Assembly: GCA_027924645.1 (NCBI GenBank)
Contig: BSBN01000242.1
Coordinates: 5,580,001 to 5,644,000 of the forward strand
Direction: 5' to 3'
DNA: 64,000 nt
From: Cunninghamia lanceolata
Lineage: Eukaryota; Streptophyta; Pinopsida; Cupressales; Cupressaceae
This document shows positions 48,340 through 59,858 of the stretch, in pieces. A program made the translations under genes and the position numbers. The first letter of the stretch is position 1; every line of letters starts with the position of its first letter. Under the pieces are notes generated by a model. It was not told where the DNA came from. It did no database searches and worked only from the letters and a program-made list of their open reading frames with translations.

Positions 48340-50052
48340 AAAATTTATTCGCTGTCTCCATTAAAACACCTTGGTTTGTAGACATTGCCAATTATTTAGC
48401 CACTTCAGAGATTCCCCCAGACTGCACATCAAAACAAAAGAAACACCTTATTAGGGAAAGTGCTCACTTTAAATGGATTAATGGCATGTTATTCCGATAT
48501 GGGCCTGATTTAGTCCTGTGATGTTGCGTCAAACCAGATGAAACATATAGCATCCTTAGAGCTTGCCATGACGACCCATCTAGTGGACACTACTCTGCCA
48601 AAAGAACTTCCCATAAAATTTTAGATGCAGGATACTATTGGCCCTCAATGCACAAGGATGTGAAGAACTACGTTCATTGTGATGAATGCTAACAAGTGGG
48701 AAGACCTACAACATCCAATGAAATGCCTCTGCAACCACAGGTAGTTTTTGAACCATATGAAAAGTGGGGATTGGATTTCATTGGTCCTATAGATCCCCCT
48801 TCGCAAGGGAAAGAATATATTCTGGTCTGCACAAACTATCTTACCAAATGGGCAGAAGTCCAAGCCCTCAAAGTTGCTCGAGAAGAACAAGTTGCAGACT
48901 TTCTGTATAACAAAATTTTTCTCAGATTTGGAGCCCCTAGGTCCATTGTCACAAACCAGGGACCTCAGTTTATGTCCAAAGTTCCGTTAGCCTTCACCAA
49001 TCATTTCCAGATAAGCCATAAAAAGTTGTCACCCTATCACCCACAAGCAAATGGACAAGTAGAAGTCACTAATAGGGAGCTTGAAAACATCCTAACAAAA
49101 ATAGTTTCATTAGGCAGAAAGGATTGGGCCAGGAAGTTGCCTGAGGCTGTTTGGGCTTACAATACAACTTGGAAATCCACCACTGGTCTTACCCCTTATG
49201 AATTGGTCTTTGGGAAGAAACCTTTTCTGCCCATTGAATTTAAACTCCAAACGCTTAGAACAATGGAGCTAGACTTCGACCTTGATCGAGCTCAGGTAGA
49301 AAGAGTCTTAAAGCTTAGTGAACTAGATGAACTCCGCTTAGAAGCCATTCATCAGACTGAGCTAGTTTAACTATTGGAAACATGGTTGTCGTTGCACCAA
49401 AAGGTCAACCTATTAATGCCTGATACAATCGCCAGAGTTAATGAATCCACGGGAGGCAGTTAAGCCATGTCACGAATCCTGTGAGAGATGTTGGCTCACT
49501 GCCAACAATCCCCCCTAGTGTCACTCATGGGAGCCTGCATCACTCGTGGGGAAGATTCAAACCTGGAACCTTTGGCTCTGATACCAATTGTTGGAAACAT
49601 GATTGTCGTTGCACCAAAAGGTCGACCTATTAATGCTTGATACAACTGCCAAAGTTAATGAATCTACAGGAGGTGGTTAAGCCATGTCACGAATCCCATG
49701 AGAGATGCTGGCTCAATGCCAACATCAACAACGGAAGGCCTGGCATGATAAACATATCAAAGAAAGAGAATTCCATTCTAGAGATTGGGCCCTGCTATTT
49801 GATTCCTGATACAAGGACCAGAAAGGTAAACTCAAAACTCATTGGCTGGGTCCATATGAGATTTCTGAGGTATTCCCAAATGGATTAGTACAACTCAAAG
49901 CCATTGATGGTGATTCTCAAACCCTCTTAGTCAATGGACATCAACTCAAGATCTACCATAAACCTGTCAACAAAGAAGAATTTACTCGACTAGTAGAAAT
50001 GCACGGAGAAACTCAATGTGTTGATTCTTCTTCGGTAGAAACAATACCATAA
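48340..50052 (+). pseudogene. D integrase, split by a TRIM insertion
   Basis: The zinc-binding domain runs from ILRACHDDPSSGHYSAKRT to VHCDEC. The core has GLDFIGPIDPPSQG (first Asp) and NGQVEVTNREL (Glu), but the second catalytic Asp is Asn: IVTNQGPQF instead of a D-x-G-x-x-F pattern. A 224-codon open stretch (48696-49370) covers the core. A 353-bp TRIM sits at 49372-49724; on its far side the frame resumes with KAWHDKHIK, WALLFDS and the LGPYEISEVFPNGLVQLKAI block, stop at 50050-50052. No chromodomain. Confidence 0.92.
49372..49724 (-). mobile_element. TRIM: terminal-repeat retrotransposon in miniature, 353 bp
   Basis: Two 136-bp direct terminal repeats (49372-49507 and 49589-49724) with TGTTGG...CCAACA ends surround an 81-bp centre. 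Read on the minus strand, a perfect iMet primer-binding site TGGTATCAGAGCC (49574-49586) lies 2 bp inside the right repeat and a polypurine tract (TAGGGGGGAT) abuts the left one. The flanks TTAAC (49367-49371) and TCAAC (49725-49729) are a 5-bp target duplication with one mismatch. No coding capacity; it would need enzymes from another element. Removing it conceptually rejoins the integrase frame. Confidence 0.9.
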
Positions 50053-50202
50053 ATATCTTTTAGTTCAAAAAAAAAACAAAAAATTCATGTTTGAATGTGT
50101 GTACATGCATTTAGGAACAATTCTTCATATTTTCTTCTTAGTACTTTCCTAAATTTCATCTCTATTTTGTAGGGTTTCATTTTTTAAGAAGTATTACAAG
50201 TT

Positions 50203-50664
50203 TCGGCACATCTTCCAGCGATGCTCCAAAACTTGTTGTCTAAATAAGATCCATACCTTCACTTTGTTCCTGCATTCCAGGTGCATCTTTCAGCGATGCT
50301 GCGGAACTTTGTTCTTGCATTCCGATTGCATCTTTTAGCGATGCTCTAGAACTTTGTTCGGCTGCATCTTTCAGCGATTCTCTGAAACTTTGTTCTTGCA
50401 TTCCGGCTGCATCTTTCAGCGATGCTCCAGAACTTTGTTCCTACATTCCGGCTGCATCTTTTAGCGATGCTCCAGAACTTTGTTCCTACAATCCAGCTGC
50501 ATCTTTCAGCGATGCTCCGGAACTTTGTTCCTACATTCCGACTGCATCTTTCAATGATGCTCTGGAACTTTGTTCCTTCATTCTAGCTGTATCTTTCAGC
50601 AATGCTTCAGAACTTTATTCCTTCATTCTAGCTGCATATTTCAGCGATGCTCCAGAACTTTGTT
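50203..50664 (+). repeat. Minisatellite, ~45-bp unit, about ten copies
   Basis: Units of the type GCATCTTTCAGCGATGCTCC followed by AGAACTTTGTTCCTACATTCC recur about ten times with small differences and one shortened copy. Located between the integrase stop and the extra gene of D. Tandem arrays in this untranslated part are known for Tat/Ogre-like elements. Confidence 0.9.
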
Positions 50665-51317
50665 GTATTCCCCATATTCATCCCGTTGATATATTCTTCC
50701 ATCATTGTAAACTTGCAATCGACACCCCTATAAATGTTCCTATTATCTGAAAACACACCATTCATCTCGCAATCCATTGCGAAAGCCATCATGAGTTCAA
50801 CATTTCTGACCATAACTAAATAAACATTATTATGACAACTTTTTGTCATAATAAAATTTAGCCACCCCGTCATCATACCATAATAAATTTCGCCACCCCA
50901 TTATCACATCATAATAAAATTCATTCCATTCAAACTAGTTAGTACTGCCACCTAGGATGCTATTACATTGGCAAAGAAAAGCAACTTTCAAATCAATAAC
51001 GGGACATAAGGTACGTACATATTTTATTTTTAATAGATCATTTATTGTAAGTAAAGATAGATAAGTTGGCACGAACCCCTTTCTTTTCCAAATTTAGCAA
51101 ATGTGTGAATTGTCCCTTCATTAGAGAAGGTGGTGGCTCATTCACTCTATCCCATGCAAAGTAATGATTAACTGTTGTGATTAACTACTGAAAAGCCAAA
51201 TATCCTAAACTAACATTACCGAAGCCCAAGTGTCCTCAAAACCTGCATTTCCTTTAATCTTCCTATCAGTTTCCTAAGCAGTTTTACCACTCTAGGTGTC
51301 ATGATATTTCAGTAGTC
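50665..51317 (+). other. Non-coding spacer between minisatellite and extra gene of D
   Basis: No credible frame. Short repeats of the type TAATAAAATTT(A/C)GCCACCCC(A/G)T occur near 50850-50910. A TTTCAG acceptor-like site at 51307-51312 lies 15 bp before the ATG of the extra gene, preceded by a pyrimidine-containing stretch, so the gene could be expressed from a spliced RNA. Confidence 0.35.
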
Positions 51318-51327
51318 TTTGAGCAAT

Positions 51328-54272
51328 ATGGGAGGAGCCAAACGCAAGTCTGAGCCAGTTTCACCAGATAAACTACTGGCATTGGGGAATATTTTAGAAC
51401 TGTTTCAGAGAGTAGGGTGGCTAGAATTCATAAAGAAATTTGAGGGACATCATGCACAGCTGGTCAAGGAATTTGCCAAGAACTTTGCAGATGGGCAGTC
51501 AATTGTGCGTGGAAAGAAATTTAAGGTAAGTCCCTGAATCATCTCCAAATTATCTAGTAGTGGAAATGAAGGAATTAATTTGTCTAAAACTACCAATATT
51601 TCCTATCAGAAAATGATAGAGCTTTTTGTGCGGGAAGGGGAACCTCACCCATTATTAGTTGTCAGTACCTGCGGGCAAAATAAGGGATTTCAGAGAATGT
51701 CCATTGCAGAACCACGGCAAACGACAGTCGCATGGATTATTAAGTATTTCACCTGTGAAGGACAATGTGCCATAGTAGTTGGTCCCCCTTTTTAGTTGCT
51801 CATTCATTTGCGTCTTGGTCTAGAAAATCCTAAACTAAGAATTAACATACCTGCACTCCTTCATGATTCCCTTGTCTACATGATAGAACGTTTCAAAATT
51901 GGGTCTGGGCCTTTAAAGCATCATGGGCTTATACATTTAGTCTGCAAATATCATTTTCATAGAAAAAGGAAACCAGATGAGAAATGACAAAAAATTCTGC
52001 AAAAATTTGAAACCCCTGAACCTCCAAGACAATTTGAGGTAGGTGAATCATGTGGTAGGGCAGACCAAAATATAAGAGAGCTTTCCCTTGCACCCCATGA
52101 TGACAAACAAGCTCCTGGCGGTGAAGCGTCAGAAAATCCTTCAAACCCTCCAGACCATGAAGAAAGGCCCAAATCACAAAATGTACCTAAAACCCCAGAA
52201 AAGAAAGAAAATATAGATTTAGTAGACTTAGAGGAGGAAGGTACTCAGCACTGTAAAAAGGAAAAGAGGCTCAAAACAAAACTGCAAAGATCTACCCCTT
52301 TGAGAAGAAATAAATAGTTAGTTGATGAGCCTAGTTGTACTGCTACCTATGAATTACCCCTGTTCCCAAGAAAAAAGAGAAAGGAAAGGTAGCCCAGTGA
52401 AAAGTGACTCGACCCAATGAAAATGTATCCCAAAGTTGTGCAGATATAACTCAGACCGTGGAAAGTGATGAACCCCCTGCATCTAAACCCTTAGTTAGCC
52501 CATCTAAGGAGGACCTCAAGGAAAAAGGAGAAACATGACAAGAGAAAACTAGTGATCAGATGCCTAATTATGTCTTAGTTGAAGAAGAAGAGGGTCAAGA
52601 ATTTGAGACTGTTAAAACAACTTCTTCATTCCAACAGCCAGAAAATATTTAGGAAGTTGATGCAGTACTTAAGGAGAGACAATTGTCTCCCTTAAATAAT
52701 GTGGATAATATAGAACAAGGCCCATATGAGGCAATTAATGAAGAACATATATCTGGCAATGAAGCAGAAGCTTTTATTACTCCCTTCTCTATAGATGCAG
52801 AGGATAACAGAGGTGAAACTATGGCACTAGAAACAGAGAGATTAAACACAAAAATTATGCAGTTGAGGAATAAAATACAGTTGAGTGAAGAATAGTTAAA
52901 CAGACAACAACAGAAGATAGAAGAACAAAAACAACTTCTTGAACAAAGGGACCAGACCATTAGAGAGTTGCAATTCCAATTGCAGCAAAGGGATAAGCAC
53001 TATCTAGATAGTCTAGCTGAAAAAGATAGACAGATCAAGAATCTCACCTTCAAATTAGAACAATGCCTTAAGACATTTGCAGAAGAGCAAGAGAAACGAA
53101 AACTTGAATTGAATAAGGCCATAAGCAGAACTGTGGAACTGGAGCAAGACTTACAAGAAATTAATGTTAAACCAACTGTGGAATCAAAAGAGGTTCAAAC
53201 CGAACCTACTAAAATGGAATGGTTTCAGGTTCACATTCCTCCCTTGCTAACCAAATGGATGGAACGATGCTATTTCTTAAGGCAAGATGGAGCCGAAAAT
53301 GCTAGATTAAAGAAAGAAATAGTATTGTTGAAGGAATCTTATGATAGATTATATCAGGCCAAGATGGATGCATGTCAGATTGGAGAGCTACTGCTGGCTT
53401 GTAGGAAGCCGTCCAGACTATATTCAATGTTCCTTAATGAACAGTTGTTAAGATTGAAGCTCCTGAGAATCTCTTGCAATTTTCCACATGATCCTTATGA
53501 CCAACAATTCCTTGAGGTATTTAAAGAAGCATCTCCTGCGCAAAAGAATTTATGTGAGTTCTTCATTCATAATTTATTTCTTGAGAAGCATAATGATTTC
53601 TTCATCAATCTGTTTGTGGGGAAAGTCCAGTTAAGGGCATTTTTGTCAAATATGCAAAATCAGATTTAGTGGCAGGACAGAACTAGAGAATATCTTCATG
53701 TAGAGAGAACTGTAGGACTACACATAAGGTATCCCAATCGAAAACCTTTTGCTTTCAAAGCTCAGTTCAGGAGAGTCAAGAGTTATGAACATATGAAATA
53801 AAAATACAATGAAATCATTAGGATATGTTATGAAGATTTTAAGATCAATGGACCATAGTTAATTGACAGAGCTTGGAATGCTTGTGAGGAAAGGTATACC
53901 CCCTTACCTATGTATTTAAAAAGAAGAGAAATGATTTCCCCCACTAACCTCAGATGGTCATATAAAAGAGCAGAGGCATTGATAAAAAATCTTCAGCAAC
54001 TAAAGACTAAATGGATACGAATGAGATACATACCACCTCTCCTTTTACATCCACCTCCTACAGTCTTAGTTACAGAGCCAGAAACAAGAGACTTACATAC
54101 CTGGCAGTTGAGAGTCAAACTTCACAAAGGTTTTCTGAAGGTCCCTGACCATATTGATGAAGAAGTAGATGAGGTATATGACTTGAGCTCAAAGTTTGAT
54201 GAGTTGAATAGGAAAAGGGAGGCAGAGAGACAAAGGGTATATCATAGAGCAGGAGGACTTGCTCAAGGTTAG
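51328..54272 (+). pseudogene. Extra gene of D (env position): plant-transposon-domain-like N-terminus plus coiled coil
   Basis: About 980 codons from ATG 51328 to TAG 54270-54272, with one frameshift near 52380-52410 and about ten stops. N-terminal ~220 residues (LFQRVGWLEFIKKFEGHHAQ, KEFAKNFADGQSIVRGKKFK, WIIKYFTCEGQCAIVVG, PLKHHGLIHLVCKYHF) resemble the 'putative plant transposon protein' domain. A charged, Pro/Glu/Lys-rich linker follows. A heptad-rich coiled coil spans about 52800-53190 (IEEQKQLLEQRDQTIRELQF). The C-terminal ~330 residues (GELLLACRKPSRLYSMFLNE, LCEFFIHNLFLEKHNDFFIN, WSYKRAEALIKNLQQLKTKW) are not recognised. No signal peptide or membrane segment is seen, unlike a retroviral-type envelope. 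Function unknown; it may be a captured host or transposon gene. Confidence 0.75.
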
Positions 54273-54284
54273 GAAGGGGAGGAA
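54271..54284 (+). promoter_or_regulatory. D polypurine tract
   Basis: AGGAAGGGGAGGAA, directly before the 3' LTR start TGATGAGG and overlapping the stop codon of the extra gene by two bases. Confidence 0.88.
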
Positions 54285-55532
54285 TGATGAGGTATAAATA
54301 ACCTCATTTCTTTAATGGATCAAATAGACTTTTTGCACTATCCAATTCCCTAGCCTTGCCAATTTATTTATTTTTTATAAGCAATATTTATCTATTTTTA
54401 ATAAAATATTGTACAAATCCTAATTTCCTAAATTGATTGAAACTAGCTTTTAAATGTTGATTTAATGGCATGAAAAGTTGGGTAACTATGCAGGTTAATG
54501 CATTGCCTAAGAAGTGGACATTATGCAGTTGTGGACAAGTGCGTCGGAAGTTAGGGCGCCAGAAATTTTAGGCTTGCATTTAATGAAGACTTTGTTTTAT
54601 TCTGCTATTTTTGTGGTTACCCAAAATACATTATGACTCCACTCAGAGTCCTTTTTATGTTTAAAAGACAACAATAGTTAAGATCTTGTTTTTCAGTTAT
54701 AAGACTTCTTCAACTAGCATTTTCCCGCCATCGGAAGTTTAGGAGTTTTTGAAGTAGTTCAATTTTTGTTGTTGCTCAAAATATGGATATAAATAGACAT
54801 TATGGATGAATGAAAATCAATCCTTTAGTTTTTCAAAAATCATCAGAGTTGTGTACTTGCAATTTTTATGAATGGAAATGATATTCTAAGTTTTAGTTTC
54901 TTGAAAAAAATATGAAGATTTGAATGGAGTTCTCATGTGTTGTTGAAGTGATTGAATGTGACCTCAGTTAAGACAATCTTCTCCCACGAGATGGCCACTC
55001 GCAGGACTGTAGGATAGATAAGTATTTTCATTTCTATGGATGTTTTTATTCAGTTGAAGATAGTTTATGTTTACCTTCTGTCGTCAACCTGTAGGGTGTG
55101 TTGTGTAAAAGTTAAACTGTTGTGTACTGTTGTTTTGAACTTTCTGTGTTCATTAGAAGTTTTCTGGTGCATCTGCCTTAGTTAGAATTATTATTTTCTG
55201 ATGGTTAGAATTTGTAGTGCTTGCAACTTAGCAAATTGCAGTTGTGAATTGTTAGCATAGAATTTATCTACTTTTTAGTGTAGAGTTTATCTGCTTTCTA
55301 AGTGTAGAATTTATATGCTTTCTAGTCTAGAGTTTTCATGCTTCTTAGTATAGAATTTGAATGCTTTCTATAGAAGGATAAAATTGTTGTTTCATTTCAT
55401 GTACTGTTTCAACTTTTTAACAGATCTAGAAAACTGTTTCTCAATGAAATATCCAAACTCCCTATTGCAGACAGCCTTGGACACTACCCCAGTCGATAAA
55501 CTGACAATTTCCACTAAAGTGTTAGGACCTTA
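54285..55532 (+). repeat. D 3' LTR, truncated by about 12 bp
   Basis: Collinear with 42554-43792 up to GTTAGGACCTTA. The last bases seen in the 5' LTR (CAACAGCCTATCA) are missing, and unrelated sequence follows. No target duplication of the left flank (ACTGG) follows. The end was removed by a deletion. Confidence 0.88.
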
Positions 55533-55550
55533 TGGCATGTGACATCTTGT
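55533..55550. other. Deletion junction with ~18 bp of filler
   Basis: TGGCATGTGACATCTTGT joins the truncated D LTR to the middle of a B LTR and matches neither side. Such filler is typical of end-joining repair of a double-strand break. Confidence 0.6.
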
Positions 55551-57775
55551 CAGGCATCATAAATCAATTCATATATTACAATAGACCATCTGGTCATAAA
55601 TGCAAACACTATATTTGGAACCAATGGCATCTGTCTCCATGAGCCTCAGCTTGTCTCATGCTTGGGAAGGAGAGCATCATCCTAGTGCTTTTCTACCAAC
55701 CACGAACCTGAGGTTAGATATTAGGAACCCTTAGGTTAGCCATATCAGTATCTGTTGTTGTGTCCTTCCTAATGTCTCATGGTCACACAACTATAGATCC
55801 ACTCTAACTATGTATGACACTATTGGAGACACTAGGCCATCTGGAGCATTGTGGACCGACAATGCATGCAGAGATGGATGCATTACTTTGCCAAAGATTT
55901 ACATACATTAATGTTACGCATTGTACGTTGTCATATGTCTACCACCCTGACTTGACTTATAAGCTGTCATGTCCTACAGTAAGTTCAAATTGACCTTTCT
56001 CTCTAAGTCTAGAATAAACAGGATCAATTCGATTCTTTGCCCATGTTAGGACACTTGACTCCTTTCATGGTTTGGTTATGACTAAAAAGGTTATTTTCAT
56101 AACGTGGAACTTGTGACTCCTTGCCACCTTGTTCCACTATGCAATTCATACCAAATTCGACCATTCTTGGTCTAGTATAAGTAGGATTCAATGCATTTAA
56201 GTCCAATCCTTAGACACTGGATTGTTATTTCAAAAACCATACTTAGGTTCTTGGTTTCATAAACACTTGGTTACTAGTGACTCCATGTCACATTATCCTG
56301 TTTTCTAGAATAATGAATACAATCTTGCTTTCAATTCTCACCCTAATCGGTCAATGTTTACCTTGTTTTCCTATTGTCATGGTTAAAAGAAAGCAGTTCA
56401 TAATAAAAGAAAAGGCCCAAATCATAGTATCTTTTAAAAGTTCATAAAGACTCATAGAGTCGAACCCCTCTAAGCTCTTCTCTAGAATCTTTCATAAAGT
56501 CAATATAAAAACATAACTGTCATTTATATAGTCGGCATTCATTTCATATAAGACCACTAGCTTATAATAAAACTAAGGTAGATTCTAATATTGAAAGGTA
56601 TATCAAGACTTTACTTCATAATGAAGGCAAGATTGAAGTCTCGGCTATCATGATAGCATTACTATAATAGTGTAAGAATAGTATTCTATTACTCTCCTCA
56701 AAGAGTTATCATGTTCACATAACATGTATATTTATTGATAGCCATTCGATTCTTGACAACTTTTCTATCGAATTGGCAGAATAAGGTTTCGAGTGCAGTA
56801 GCACGACCCATTTTATCTTGGGTTTACTATGTTTAAAGTAATCATGGTTGCGGCCATTAGAAATAATGGTGAGGATTGTTCAACAGGTCGATACCACCGT
56901 TATTCATTCATTACAGAATGTTGCCATTTCGGGCTCATTGCATATACAGATTTCCAAGAGTTAACAACTGGTAATCATAAAGATATAAGACATCATTAAA
57001 GATGTATGGCACATAATGTATGGCATATAGGAAGAGCTAAAACTTGCAGGTGCTCATGCATGCAATCCCACGTAAGGTTTATGGCCTCAAGATGGTAGAG
57101 TGCCACAAAAGAGCAACAGTTTCAAAGTATCATGAATTATATTTCATTTGGGGCTCCAAGAGCCTTCGACTACTCTTAACATTCATCAATATGCATAAAT
57201 AAATATACAGTCTGAAATCTGTACATTAAAAGCAAAGTATTTCTTAATCTTTATGTTCGGCAATGCCGACGTTACTTTCAGACGAAAGGAAGTTCTACTA
57301 TATTGCAGTCAATACATCATATGAGCCGAGGGCTCTAAATTAAAGATACCTGAATATATTTCATAGAGTTAAAGATGCAAATCACAGAGCTCAAACTCTT
57401 CTGGCTACTCTAGTCATTCTCTCCTACTGTAATTCTCTGCAACAAGAGAATGTAGCTCCCCAGTGTTTGCCACCTGCACACCCACTTCTCTCTCAAAGTC
57501 TAACACCAGAAAATAACAACCAGAACTACCCAGACTCCAACTGAGCCCTTCCATAAGACACCAAGATGGCATTCAGTAACTAACCAAAGCATACTCTATG
57601 CATGCGATCTAGGATGACCACTTAGGAGGATCTTTTGATCCACACAACCCACTCAGCCTATCATCTCTCCTTTCCCACTCCTCATGGGTTTAAGGACATT
57701 GATGAAGTAAGAATAAGATAAGATAAGATAGTTATTCCCATAGTCAAGAGTTATTAACATTGACCTCTAAAGGGG

Positions 57776-57814
<39 letters not shown>

Positions 57815-58495
57815 ACCCTCGACTAATAACATGGGTTAAAGAACTATTAAAATATGCAAAATCATCATAAAGATGAAAGCAAAAGATATCACACTAAAAT
57901 CTTAGGGCAATCGGGGTCGAGTAATACTCACCCATCAACGACGGTAAACTTTAGTCGATTGACTAGAAAATAAAGAAATAATATCCCTATTTAAGAATAG
58001 AGTAATGAGAGATCTCATTGACTCTTAACTTGACTATCATATGACTTGAGACGTTGTTCCAAGAACATCGTCCAGTCATTAAAGCACCATCGACAAAATG
58101 AATCACAAGGATAGAATTACAAAGAAGGAAGACATGACTCATGACAACTTACAAGGGATTTAGAAGGACATGGAAACTGATACTCAAATGACTAATCAAC
58201 CTTGTTTTCTTGACATCTAACCATTCCTCTAGGATGATACCCTCCTTCCTTCTTCAAAGGTTGTTAAATTTTCATGTTCACACTCAGGACCACAAAATCA
58301 TGATCAGTGCATCATAATCATATCTCATAATATAAAGTAATTAATGTTCAAAACTAATTAACATCAATCATTAACATCATTAACAAAGATCAATTCAGAT
58401 ATTTCCACAATATCAAATTAGTTAACTATGACTAATCCTCCCGATTACAATGCAAAGTTAATGATTAAGTCTAATTGTAAGTTGGGGATGTAACA
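55551..58495 (-). repeat. B2 5' LTR, missing its first ~230 bp (plus-strand left end)
   Basis: Homologous to 11696-14673 of the B1 5' LTR. It ends GATGTAACA and is followed by TTAAC (58496-58500), the same target-site duplication found at 26813-26817 to the left of the B2 3' LTR. An internal gap of about 35 bp relative to the other copies occurs near 55710. Confidence 0.9.
57779..57811. repeat. (TA)n microsatellite
   Basis: About 16 TA units at the position equivalent to 29332-29398 in the other B2 LTR. Confidence 0.85.
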
Positions 58496-58500
58496 TTAAC
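58496..58500. repeat. Target-site duplication TTAAC, right side of B2
   Basis: Matches 26813-26817, although 31.7 kb now separate the two sites. Shows that 26818-58495 is one B insertion that was later expanded by C and D and then partly deleted. Confidence 0.88.
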
Positions 58501-59765
58501 AGTATGATCAAAGTTGAAGTTATCAATAGAAACATAAATCTATTAGTTATGCGTACCAATAATCAATTGAAAATATACACAAATCCTTTTCCAAATCATT
58601 TAAACAATGTTGAGGTACACAATACACATAAAATAATGTTGAAAATAAGGATACATCACATTAACATGCTTTTGTGGGAACTATTGAAACTAATGCTACA
58701 TATTTTTCTTCTCTTGCTTCTCCATTGATTACATTTTCTAATCACAAGATCTCACAAGATAATTATTATGGCCCATTATATTTAGCTAGTAATCTTTATG
58801 GAAAATCACCTACTTAGTTTCTTATTGATATTTCATACTAATAGAACATATGTATAGAAGAATAACTCTTAAATAAACATATTAGACATCAAAAATGTGC
58901 ACATTCAACCCATATTTCATTGAAGATGACTAATTGAATGTTAATTAATACATTCAGATGTATTATTCTATGATTGAGAATAGGTCCTAAAGAATTACAT
59001 GGTTTATGTTATGTGATACCATCTTTGGATAGATTTGGTACACACTACTTCGTAGAACATTGATAGAAGAATTTAAGGTTGCTCCTTCGATTTTGTATCG
59101 ATGTGTTAAATTTATACATGAACCTGGACAAGTTAATAAGATTTAAAGAGCTCATTACAAGCATATATGATGCTAGTCACTTCACATTGGATTCATTTTT
59201 AAAAACACCAAAAGATGTACCATATGAGAGAGATGATCTCGTGCATGACTTATATAAGACACATTTGGATGAACTAGAAAGAATTCAAAAGTAGTTGGAT
59301 TGAGATTATCCAAAAGCAAAAGAGCCTCAAGTTGTACAACTAGAGATTAAGCTACATAAAGACCTTGATAAATGAATACCTTCTAAAGATCCTTATGAAC
59401 AAAAAATCACTCATATGTACCAAGAAAGGATACAAAGAAACATACAAAAGAAATCCAATGGCAATCATTCCACCACATCTACAAACAAAGAAACAAGAAA
59501 TATGGGTATGAAATGACATGCCTAATTTTACACATGATAATATATTTAGACCTAGAATGAAGGAATATAAAGAAGAGATATGTGTACTAGAAAAGGAAAG
59601 CAAAGAAGAACAAGAAGCAAAGGCAAATGAAGATAAATTTGATGGTTTTTGTTGGGATAATGATGATTTGTTAGAAGATGAGCATGAGCCTTTGGAGGAA
59701 GTTGATTCTCCAAATTTTTTTCAATGATACATGAGCATCACTAAGCCTATATACCTATAGAACTT
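58501..59765 (+). pseudogene. H element copy 2: gag C-terminus and protease region
   Basis: Homologous to 14679-15952 with the same segments (IKVEVINRN, YTNPFPNH, LKTPKDVPYERDDL, CWDNDDLLEDEHEPLEE) and mostly the same stops. Homology ends abruptly at 59765, inside what would be the protease-RT linker. Confidence 0.6.
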
Positions 59766-59858
59766 AGATTTCATTGTTGCCTTTTGTTTTGCCATTACTT
59801 AAATTACATCTTAGCCTTTTTTATTGCACCCTATTTGTTGTGCTTTAAACATGATAAT

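Larger units (their letters stand above)
42554..55532 (+). mobile_element. D: Athila-like Ty3/gypsy element with an extra 3' gene, 13 kb
   Basis: Plus strand: 5' LTR, tRNA-Asp-type primer-binding site, gag with two zinc knuckles, protease with DLGA, RT, RNase H, integrase, minisatellite, extra ORF, polypurine tract, 3' LTR. From 44073 to 49370 gag-pol lies in one reading phase except about 300 bp near 45500-45800, with many in-frame stops. The right end is truncated by a deletion. By eye the LTRs differ at a few per cent of positions, indicating an old insertion. Confidence 0.92.

Noticed and set aside
51328..54272. A retroviral-type envelope gene
   Set aside because: Position fits, but no signal peptide, membrane segment or cleavage-site pattern is visible; the N-terminal domain and coiled coil point elsewhere.
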